Below are positions 7,701 through 12,410 of a DNA stretch of 12,410 bases, in pieces. The stretch lies in NCBI GenBank assembly GCA_000310025.1, contig FN649027.1:1-12410 (forward strand), in the 5' to 3' direction. Source of the DNA: Ectocarpus siliculosus (lineage: Eukaryota; Sar; Phaeophyceae; Ectocarpales; Ectocarpaceae). Made by a program: the position numbers and the translations under genes. A model generated the notes under the pieces. It did no database searches. It worked only from the letters and a program-made list of their open reading frames with translations, and was not told where the DNA came from. The stretch's first letter is position 1. Every line of letters begins with the position of its first letter.

Positions 7701-10700
7701 GTTGCCAGGTTACGGTCCACGTGGATGAAAAGCCTCGGCTGCACGACAAGATGTCATTTCTCCCCCCGCTCTCGACCAAGGTGCAAGAGGCCCACTGGCC
7801 GTCCGAGGCCCCGACGGCCCCTCTCTCTTGCGTGACAGCGGACGGTAGCGGTACCGGACAGGGTTCGAGTGCCTCCGGAATCATACTAGAGGACAAAATC
7901 TCGCAAGGGAGTGAGAAGCCCCGGCCAAAGTCAATGGTATCCAAAGTTTTGCCCGTCGGGCGCAAGCTGAAAACAGCCCACAAGCGGCGGAGCAGCCTGA
8001 GCCGCAAGAGGCCAAAAAGCGGCAGCGTTGGGCATAGCCGCAGTGCGACGTCTGGACGGGGCTTCGTGATGCCGGAAAGCATCCCCAGCCCTGCATGCTC
8101 TCCGACCAACTCAGAGCTTTCTCGAAGTAATCTGGATGGAGACGACGAAGAACTTCTTCTGTCTGAGGAAGGGGGTGCCATTTCGGACGGAGACATGGTG
8201 GAGGGGCTTAGGTGGGGGGACTCCGTGAGGTTCAAGATACCCGACGAGGGGCAGGTGGGTTCCCCGAAAAACATGGCTAGGCCGCACGATTGGTGATCAC
8301 TTTCCACCTGTTGAGCACGAGGTTTGCTGTAGTTGTGCTGTTTCGAAGTTGGTGAGCTTCTGTGGAAAGGTGCATAATCTGAAAACCGCGACCCCTGTTG
8401 GCGACCTCTGTTGGTTCCCTTGCTGAAATTCGAAGTGGAACCATCATTTGTTACCCTGGCGGATATCATTTTTGACCGTTGGGACAAATGCCCCTGTCCA
8501 TCATTGAGTTGCCCCCGCGCTCCAAGTCAGAAAAAGTAGAGATCCCCCTCCACTTGATCCAAACGTACTTTGGAGTTCGTACCAGAATAGCGCACCGCGG
8601 CTGACACGTGCCCCCCCCCTTTTCTCTTTACATCATGATTTTGTTGTAGGTCTGCTCTTTTTTACCGTTGCTTTCTTATCCAGTCTCCATCTGTATTTCT
8701 ACGGAGACATTCTGAATCCCTTGACCATGAGAATACGGAGCCGGCTTACAATCGTTCCTCCTTTCCTTCGTGTCTTCGGGATTGGGTTGGACAGGAAGAA
8801 CTGGGTGACAAAGTGATGACGCTGAGACTTTCCAACGGCTACACGGCGACGCTGACCGGTGAAGAGCTCCGGAAACACGCGGGGCTAGGCAAATTTCCAG
8901 TTAAGGCCATCAAGATGAAAGGACCGCAAGGTGAAGAAGGCCAACGTTAAAGGTCATGGTCGGGCGGCCATACTTGTATATGGCTCTCATGCAACCTACT
9001 TTTCGATTGGTCGGCACGGAATACTCCTTCGATTGCAGCACCTTGTCAAGCTACCCGCTCGTGTGTGGGTGGATGTCTCGGTGATTTACCAGAGGCGTTT
9101 TACAAAATGGTACTTGATCTAGTGACGAGTGAAGCAAGCCTTGTACAACATAATATGTGCAGGCTCCACCAGGTCGCTCTGCCAAAAGACTCGTGTGCTA
9201 GAGGCCAGGACGGTTGTGACATCAACATCCAGCACTGGTACACTAGTCAATGCCGATGCAGGTCGTGTTCTATGTGGGGGTTGTGCGGGAGAGACCATCG
9301 ACGTGCCATGACAAGTTACGTAGTTTGTTTCTGAACTATAAAATCAGGTCTTCCATGCTGTTCCAAGCATCCTATAATCTAGTATCACAAAATTAGCACC
9401 AACCACGCACAGTCTTTCGTCGACTGTAGATGTTGACCTGCGAGTTTCCTGCAAGCCCCGCAACCACTTTCAACACGTACAGCAGTTGAAGTCATGTATG
9501 AAGCCTCTCGTGACCCACTGCCTACCCTCTCCCCCCCATCTGCTCGCCACGCCCGTCATTCGTGCGTGTTGTCGCCGATACCTCAGACCTAAGCGGGGAT
9601 CTTCCGAGCGGGAACGGCCTGGTTTTTCTCGAGTGCATGCTCACTCCTTGCAGCTGTTCTGAGACTGACAACGCCGCCGCCGCCGCCGCCGCCACCGCCA
9701 CCGGTGCTGCCTCTGTCACGGTGAGGAAGTGTGATCTTTTGCAAACCATTGGACACCCTGACCCCCCCCCCCCCCCCCGGGAACAAAAATGACGCCCCGG
9801 AACAATAAAATGGACGGACCACTTGCAGCAAGTCTATTGCATGGGATTTGTTGTGTATATAGTAAAACCTTTATACCGTTTATTGCCTAAGCTCTCGTGT
9901 CCCATTCTAAAACCCATATATGGGGGGGATAGGTTCAAGTACGGGCTCACTTTCTATTGGCTGGAATACGACATTGTAAGAACGAAATGATTCGTGGGTG
10001 TATTGGTTTGAGTATGGCCATACTCTATCCGAAAGGCTTTAGTGTTGCATTCTAATACTCAATACCGGGGTGTTTAGGTTTATGTATTGCCATACTAAAA
10101 ATAATAAAAACACTAAACCCCATATAACTTGAGTATACTGTACTAAATCTCATTCAAGAGACCCGCCCCCCCTCCCCCCCTCGTGATCACGATTGACTCG
10201 TAGTCTCGGAGTGTTCCATGGTTTCATGCTGATGGCCCCTTTCTTTTTTTGCATCGGCACTCGTCGCGGTCAGAACGTGCAGTTTGGAAACTCCTTTCGA
10301 AGAACAACAGCAGAGAAGTGAATTTACATTTCCCCTTCCCGCAACCCCTCCTTATTTATACTTTTCGTGCTGGGTGCGGCGTGCTGTCCGATGAAGCCTT
10401 TGGCGCAGGGAGAAGTGGCGGGGCTGGCGGAACGTGTTTACCACAACGTGTGGCGCATGCTCTTTCCGAACGACGGAGGGAAGGTCGAAGCCTCCTTTTC
10501 CAGAGGTTTTGATATGGTTGTTGTCAAGCCTTCCGCCCTGAAAGGAGTTTTGCCAAGGATATGGAGGAGGTAAGCACGTTGAACTCACAAATGGGGTGAT
10601 ACTGGCAGTTGGTATTTCGTTGAGTTGACGGCATCTTTCGGCCAGGTTGAATCCTGCCGGTGGCTTTGACTTATGAATGGAACGTTTCGATTCTTTAATG

Positions 10701-10803
10701 ACAACTTTATTGCTCTGAAGCAAGAGACGCGTATATGTCCCCGGAACAAGCGCACCGTGTGTACGATATCGAGAATGACCTGTGGAGGAATGTTGCCGTT
10801 TGA
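1597..10803 (+). CDS. Large modular gene, three tandem modules, unknown family (spliced)
   Basis: Reconstructed plus-strand gene. Suggested join: 1597-1776, 2275-2404, 2714-2921, 3125-3292, 3562-3805, 4304-4433, 4747-4954, 5158-5325, 5595-5838, 6337-6466, 6780-6987, 7240-7402, 7709-8254, 8795-8930, 9093-9261, 9654-9720, 10409-10569, 10725-10803, about 1,112 residues. All junction phases agree. The first 12 exons form two full 250-codon modules plus a third lacking its last exon. Each module has a Gly-rich leader, GDVVRYGDVIFLVDD, and (modules 1 and 2) PPELKYGDRLRLKAR; related RWGDSVRFKIP occurs in the tail. Such repeated strands faintly recall beta-trefoil (MIR-like) proteins, but no family is recognised. 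A basic Ser/Arg-rich linker (exon at 7709) and poly-Ala follow. No signal peptide or membrane segment is seen. The 5' end and the 9172-10409 splicing are least certain. Confidence 0.6.
2275..2404 (+). CDS. Exon b, unit 1
   Basis: Acceptor ACAG|GCC, phase 0 in; donor CAAT|GTATGC, phase 1 out. It encodes a 43-residue segment containing GDVVRYGDVIFLVDDREYVL, a short beta-rich pattern with Tyr-Gly-Asp before a hydrophobic strand. Compared with units 2 and 3 it has Gly/Lys, Glu/Asn, Leu/Trp and Gly/Arg replacements, with no length change. Confidence 0.65.
2714..2921 (+). CDS. Exon c, unit 1
   Basis: Acceptor TGCAG|GG, phase 1 in; donor TCGAG|GTGGGA, phase 2 out. It reads through VEDEIQGIEAANRGELKPFL and a strand-like segment (ELPAVVFSTHGLQITTVEY) to a basic end (TKKRRTSS). 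A 1-nt length difference between copies just upstream (about 2655-2680 against 4688-4714) would break any longer exon, supporting this acceptor. All differences from unit 2 fall in the first 18 bases (Pro/Ala, Leu/Phe, Arg/Trp, Ile/Val). Confidence 0.7.
3125..3292 (+). CDS. Exon d, unit 1
   Basis: Acceptor CTCAG|G, phase 2 in; donor CCAG|GTAGGT, phase 2 out. It encodes a 56-residue segment: KCDEVIKGHVKRGDSGH, a Pro/Ala-rich linker with two Cys in total, then PPELKYGDRLRLKAR. The KYGDRLRL strand echoes RYGDVIFL of exon b. Its phase matches exon c upstream and exon a of unit 2 downstream. It appears identical in unit 2 and is absent from unit 3. Confidence 0.68.
3293..3561 (+). other. Intron d-a containing the unit 1/unit 2 junction
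   Basis: The junction between tandem units lies in this intron near 3458, where homology to the start of unit 1 begins. GCGGTGCTTGCCGAGCACTA at 3393 opens a frame reading VLAEHYTTHFRSWFLELL, but its phase does not follow from exon d and it ends in a non-conserved stretch. I treat it as intronic. The same arrangement recurs at 5326-5594. Confidence 0.5.
3562..3805 (+). CDS. Exon a, unit 2
   Basis: Acceptor GATGCAG|G, phase 2 in; donor AAG|GTGTGC, phase 0 out. Same 244-nt length as the unit 1 copy. It has TTG in place of the unit 1 ATG, so it can only be an internal exon. It joins the last residue of exon d (Arg, split codon) to PLSPSR, the glycine run and FVGSLEKVQKVSTKLFRRSE. Confidence 0.68.
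4304..4433 (+). CDS. Exon b, unit 2
   Basis: Phase 0 in, phase 1 out, 130 nt as in unit 1. It carries ENKKKDGDVVRYGDVIFL, then VDDRNYVWSDN. It appears identical to the unit 3 copy. Confidence 0.66.
4747..4954 (+). CDS. Exon c, unit 2 (contains crossover interval)
   Basis: Phase 1 in, phase 2 out, 208 nt. The first 18 bases carry the unit 3 version (AFVAWVVEDE), whereas from 4868 on it carries the unit 1 version. The recombination interval 4765-4867 lies entirely within this exon, and the frame is intact. Confidence 0.7.
5158..5325 (+). CDS. Exon d, unit 2
   Basis: Phase 2 at both ends, 168 nt, with no difference seen from the unit 1 copy. It ends PPELKYGDRLRLKAR and splices in phase to exon a of unit 3. 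Confidence 0.68.
5595..5838 (+). CDS. Exon a, unit 3
   Basis: Phase 2 in, phase 0 out, 244 nt. I saw no difference from the unit 2 copy, including CAG acceptor and TTG codon, so it is an internal exon. Confidence 0.68.
6337..6466 (+). CDS. Exon b, unit 3
   Basis: Phase 0 in, phase 1 out, 130 nt, apparently identical to the unit 2 copy. It encodes the GDVVRYGDVIFLVDDRNYVW segment. Confidence 0.66.
6780..6987 (+). CDS. Exon c, unit 3
   Basis: Phase 1 in, phase 2 out, 208 nt. It differs from unit 2 at 6901 (GTG/GTC, silent in this frame) and in the GGATTA/GGACTA codon pair (silent), so both changes away from the 5' end are synonymous. That supports the frame chosen. It splices in phase to the unique exon at 7240. 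Confidence 0.7.
7240..7402 (+). CDS. Unique exon after the tandem array
   Basis: Acceptor ACAATAG|G, phase 2 in (matching exon c of unit 3); donor ACCAAG|GTGAAT, phase 0 out. It encodes KNFHALTAFSKKNSGNPGVN, then GAFLRADGRGEGFVFDVHLP and ESPIGDPSPVVTK. It takes the place exon d has in units 1 and 2. The alternative acceptor TTGCTAG|T at about 7228 would leave the wrong phase. Function unrecognised. Confidence 0.68.
7403..7708 (+). other. Intron
   Basis: Bounded by AAG|GTGAAT and GCCAG|GTT. I saw no additional exon, repeat or RNA in these 306 bases. Confidence 0.55.
7709..8254 (+). CDS. Longest exon: basic Ser/Arg-rich linker
   Basis: Phase 0 at both ends, 182 codons, acceptor GCCAG|GTT and donor GGGCAG|GTGGGT. 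It opens VTVHVDEKPRLHDKMSFLPP, then a polar low-complexity stretch, a strongly basic Lys/Arg/Ser cluster (KRRSSLSRKRPKSGS) that could be a nuclear localisation signal or basophilic kinase site, an acidic patch (LDGDDEELLLSEEGG) and a final LRWGDSVRFKIPDEG. That last motif resembles KYGDRLRL of exon d. An opposite-strand frame of 285 codons covers the exon, but only the plus strand has splice sites with matching phase. Confidence 0.7.
8255..8794 (+). other. Intron, no further content seen
   Basis: A 540-base intron between CAG|GTGGGT and GGACAG|GAA. It holds a C-rich run near 8611-8619 and T/C-rich tracts; no exon, RNA or mobile element was recognised. Confidence 0.5.
8795..8930 (+). CDS. Exon with EELGDKVMTLRLSNGY
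   Basis: Phase 0 in at GGACAG|GAA, phase 1 out at GCAAG|GTGAAG. It encodes 45 residues: EELGDKVMTLRLSNGYTATL, then TGEELRKHAGLGKFPVKAIK and MKGPQ. The mix of alternating hydrophobic residues and a Gly-Asp turn continues the beta-rich style of the protein. An unspliced continuation would stop after seven more codons. Confidence 0.66.
9093..9261 (+). CDS. Helical exon, 3' end uncertain
   Basis: Acceptor TTTACCAG|AG, phase 1 in, exactly matching the previous exon. It begins EAFYKMVLDLVTSEASLVQH, then NMCRLHQ, which looks like an amphipathic helix. Two donors are possible. CAG|GTCGCT at 9173 gives phase 0 and could splice directly to the exon at 10409. GCAG|GTCGTG at 9262 gives phase 2, which would match the alanine exon at 9654. 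Both donors are weak; the 5' part is more secure than the segment after 9172. Confidence 0.45.
9654..9720 (+). CDS. Poly-alanine exon (tentative)
   Basis: Acceptor CTTGCAG|C and a strong donor CACG|GTGAGG bracket 67 bases containing a (GCC)n run. Phase 2 in and phase 0 out gives CSETDN, seven Ala, then TATGAASVT, fitting the exon at 10409. Phase 1 in would instead give a proline run and leave phase 2, which does not fit. The GCC run is a likely length-variable microsatellite; the whole exon may be optional. Confidence 0.4.
9762..9778. repeat. Poly(C) run of 17
   Basis: Seventeen consecutive C bases end in CCCGGG. A related CCCCGGAACAATAAAATGG follows the CCCGGGAACAAAAATG just after the run, making a short imperfect direct repeat. 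The run length could be affected by sequencing error. Confidence 0.85.
9845..10150. mobile_element. Possible small AT-rich (MITE-like) insertion
   Basis: This AT-rich block sits in GC-richer surroundings and contains perfect palindromes CCCATATATGGG (9913-9924) and GAGTATGGCCATACTC (10010-10025), plus GGGGTGTTTAGG near 10067 facing CACTAAACCCC near 10110. The left part, AGTAAAACCTTTATA, is reminiscent of Tc1/pogo-type terminal repeats with a TA target, but a matching right end and target duplication were not found. Call is tentative. Confidence 0.25.
10409..10569 (+). CDS. Penultimate exon of the large gene
   Basis: Strong donor GGAG|GTAAGC, phase 2 out. The acceptor is probably GCGCAG|GGA, phase 0 (ATGAAG|CCT at 10397 would add four residues). 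It encodes GEVAGLAERVYHNVWRMLFP, then NDGGKVEASFSRGFDMVVVK and PSALKGVLPRIWRR. Hydrophobic and aromatic residues are spaced like a folded domain. Function unrecognised. Confidence 0.62.
10725..10803 (+). CDS. Probable terminal exon of the large gene
   Basis: Acceptor GAAGCAAG|A, phase 2 in, reads DAYMSPEQAHRVYDIENDLW, then RNVAV and TGA at 10801-10803. It looks more protein-like, and leaves a more normal intron (155 bases), than the alternative GGCCAG|G at 10646, which gives LNPAGGFDL and TGA at 10674-10676 after a 76-base intron. The acceptor is not strongly pyrimidine-rich, so the exact C-terminus is open. Confidence 0.42.
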
Positions 10804-11039
10804 TTTCCATCGACACACCAGGTCCATTTCGTCCAGTGTTCCACCTTGAAGGGGTATCAGGTTTGTAAAATACCTTGCCAACACGACCCCCCGCTATTTT
10901 TCGCGCCTCGTTTCCCACCGCTGCTATTGCCCGCTCTTCCGTCCTCGGAACAAATCGATGTAGCGTTGCGCTGTTCCTGGTTCTAGCGGTCGGTCTCCTG
11001 TCTTTGTGGACAATCAAGAGCAGCTTCTCGTCGTGGCCG
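10804..11039 (+). other. Intergenic or 5' leader between the two genes
   Basis: No secure exon. The frame of the next gene is open from 10869 and would encode CSVALFLVLAVGLLSLWTI, a membrane-anchor-like stretch, but there is no in-frame ATG. Using it would require an upstream exon spliced in. The pyrimidine-rich DNA could equally be an intron or leader. Confidence 0.35.
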
Positions 11040-11621
11040 ATGTCGATGTCGCGAGCACCTCTATCGACTGGCAAAGCAGCACCTTCTGCTGCCCCCAGCC
11101 CTTGCACATCGGTGTGGGACCTCCGTAGACCGGACAGAACGATGTACCCTCACAACCAGCTCAGCGCCGCAGCCGCCGCGCTCGCTGCCCCGGAAGAAGC
11201 GCACAGCCAAGACAACTGGCAACAAGGTTCTCCACAGGGCGGTGATAGGGCAGGCGGCAACGCCAGAAGAGAGGCGGCCCATCCCCGCGGGGAGGGCGGA
11301 AGCGGCCGTGTGAGCCCCGCCAGCTATCCCGGAGGCGGGCGAGCCATCTCTGCGAAGGACGCCGCCATCACGGTACCCCAGACCACCGCTGGACCCCAGG
11401 CCGAGGCTGATGGCGTTCGTGTAAGGAGGACTTTGGCCGGCGATGGCGGTGTTGGTGGCGGTTGGCACGCTCAGGGGTACGCCCAGGGAGAGGTCGACGC
11501 CGGCGTTGGCATGGAGGCGTGGGTGGGTGCGATCGGCTTGGCGGCTGTGGCTTTCGCCGTGGTGCTCGTGAAGGGGCTGTTTGGCATCGGGGGCACGTCT
11601 TCCCCGCCAGAAACGCCGTCG
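11040..11621 (+). CDS. Exon 1 (visible) of the membrane-protein gene
   Basis: 194 codons with high third-position GC and no stop. It ends in PPETPS before the GTAAGC donor. Opposite-strand frames of 204 and 99 codons overlap it but give Arg/Pro-rich shadow proteins without matching splice sites. Confidence 0.58.
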
Positions 11622-11906
11622 GTAAGCTTGGATTCCATTCCATGGTTGTTGTCTTTCCGCCGAGCACTGCTCCAAGCTCTAGGTCTTTTACGTGTCCAGT
11701 ACCTTCTCTCCCGTGTTCTTACATAGACGCCTGGAAGCTATTTCCGTGGTGACAAGAATTACGACAAGTTTACCCATGACACGGTAGAAAATAAACGAAT
11801 ACCTACAGAGAGAGAGGCACGGGAGGCGAGAGGAATAGCCGACAGCATACGGTGTAGCACCATTTGCTCGACTCGTGCACGCCGAACGCACTCCTGCTGT
11901 ATGTAA
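11040..11906 (+). CDS. Second gene: low-complexity membrane protein (two visible exons)
   Basis: Join 11040-11621 with 11727-11906, about 253 residues if the first in-frame ATG (11040) is the start. The N-terminal three quarters are rich in Ala, Gly, Ser, Pro and Gln (a run LSAAAAALAA, and Gly-Gly repeats), likely disordered. Residues about 159-186 include EAWVGAIGLAAVAFAVVLVK, a clear transmembrane helix, followed by GLFGIGG. The second exon begins TPGSYFRGDKNYDKFTHDT and has a basic tail ending at TAA. The donor CG|GTAAGC and the acceptor with a C/T tract ending CATAG are strong, and phases match (0/0). An upstream hydrophobic stretch (about 10962-11020) may add a second membrane segment if the start is in an earlier exon. 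No family is recognised. Confidence 0.52.
11727..11906 (+). CDS. Exon 2 of the membrane-protein gene
   Basis: Begins after CTTACATAG and reads 59 codons to TAA at 11904-11906. The first 19 residues (YFRGDKNYDKFTHD region) look well structured; the rest is Arg/Glu/Cys-rich. A donor-like ACG|GTAGAA at 11784 could end the exon early and lead to exons further on. Confidence 0.45.
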   Translation, partial: TPGSYFRGDKNYDKFTHDTVENKRIPTEREAREARGIADSIRCSTICSTRARRTHSCCM

Positions 11907-12410
11907 GAGACACCCGGAAGTGTAGTTAAACCTAACAAGATTTTCTCGCAACGCAAGAATACATAAAATTTCCGGGGGGTGTTGATGGTTGGGCTCCGTC
12001 GCGTCGACGAGGTCGAGCCAAAACACGCCCTGGAGGTGAGGCAGGCCTTACACATGATACCAAGTATACGGGAAACCGCTGAGAATCACGCACCACGTGA
12101 ACGACACGACTGTAGTACGGTCTGTCGTGGACCGTGTGGTGTGACTGAGATGTTCTAGACGCCGATTTCATCGTAGGTTTGGATTGAGTGTTTGTGCGGT
12201 TCTCGTGGCTGCCCATCTCGTGCGGCGTAAAAACCGTGGTCGGAATCCGGCTTGTAGCGTCCTTTACTATCGCTCTGCTACCTCAATTTTTCTGGTACAT
12301 GTCACGGCCTGGGTGTGCTCACGTACTTTGTCTCGGCATGCACAGGTTGACGTGGTTGGATGCAGACATTGTTCTTCTTACAGCCGCCCACTAGTACTGC
12401 TTTTCGGTCA
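11907..12410. other. Terminal stretch, little assignable
   Basis: No secure gene. It holds one short candidate exon at 11985 and an open frame from 12188 to a TAG at 12392-12394 whose last 15 codons (LTWLDADIVLLTAAH) follow an acceptor-like GCACAG. Both are below the level of a firm call. Confidence 0.3.
11985..12158 (+). CDS. Short candidate ORF or exon
   Basis: ATG at 11985 reads MVGLRRVDEVEPKHALE up to a donor-like GGAG|GTGAGG at 12036. Unspliced, the frame runs 57 codons to TAG at 12156-12158. The first 17 codons look more coding than the rest, consistent with an exon ending at 12035. No family recognised, no link to the upstream gene shown. Confidence 0.2.
   Translation: MVGLRRVDEVEPKHALEVRQALHMIPSIRETAENHAPRERHDCSTVCRGPCGVTEMF

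Larger units (their letters stand above)
9721..10408 (+). other. Intron with homopolymer C and AT-rich palindromes
   Basis: A 688-base stretch between the alanine exon and the next exon. It holds a 17-C run, an AT-rich segment (about 9840-10150) with two perfect palindromes, and a second C-rich run near 10162-10182. No coding potential stood out before about 10340. Confidence 0.45.

Noticed and set aside
7630-8487. Longest single open frame, 285 codons on the minus strand
   Set aside because: It is antisense to the exon at 7709-8254, which has splice sites and phases consistent with its neighbours on the plus strand. The minus-strand product is Ser/Arg/Leu-rich shadow-like sequence.
10646-10676. 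Alternative last exon ending LNPAGGFDL
   Set aside because: Phase-compatible but needs a 76-base intron, much shorter than all others; kept as second choice.
10352-11107. 251-codon minus-strand frame spanning both plus-strand genes
   Set aside because: It runs antisense through two exons and non-coding DNA and has no domain-like composition.
11061-11675. 204-codon minus-strand frame over the membrane-protein exon
   Set aside because: The plus strand has a clear transmembrane helix, a GTAAGC donor and a pyrimidine-tract acceptor in phase; the minus product is a GC-rich shadow.

Overview
The window looks like nuclear DNA of an intron-rich eukaryote. Short exons (about 70-550 bases) with GC-rich third positions are separated by introns of roughly 100-690 bases with GT donors and (pyrimidine)-NAG acceptors. 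There are no Shine-Dalgarno operons, and homopolymer C runs and short palindromic repeats lie between and inside genes. A stramenopile such as a brown alga would fit, but that is inference from style; no diagnostic gene is present. I saw no tRNA, rRNA, CRISPR array, prokaryotic operon or intact transposase.

Layout: (1) 1-380 holds a possible minus-strand coding scrap and two small hairpins. (2) 385-930 is a field of CCATGG/TTCCATGGAA-like palindromic words spaced about one helical turn apart, followed by a short degenerate TTAGGG-like tract at 1139-1179. (3) About 1430-10803 is one large plus-strand gene reconstructed here from exon phases. Its first two thirds are three tandem copies of a roughly 2.03-kb genomic unit, each carrying exons a-b-c(-d). 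Exons a+b+c+d total exactly 750 nt (250 codons) and are phase 2 at both ends, so whole units can be added without breaking frame. The third copy lacks exon d and splices instead, in the same phase, to a unique exon at 7240-7402, followed by exons at 7709-8254, 8795-8930, 9093-about 9261, 9654-9720, 10409-10569 and 10725-10803. The predicted product is about 1,110 residues, soluble-looking, with recurrent Tyr/Trp-Gly-Asp beta-strand motifs, a basic Ser/Arg-rich linker and a poly-alanine tract. I do not recognise the family. (4) About 11040-11906 is a second plus-strand gene of two visible exons encoding a low-complexity protein with a convincing membrane segment. (5) 11907-12410 is mostly unassigned.

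The most informative signal is in the tandem array. The middle unit is a chimera: its 5' half nearly equals unit 3 and its 3' half equals unit 1. That is the expected product of unequal crossing-over between two older units, and the switch falls inside exon c between 4765 and 4867. Exons contain substitutions but no indels between copies, whereas introns contain indels, which supports the exon calls. Gene models are manual and no transcript evidence was available.
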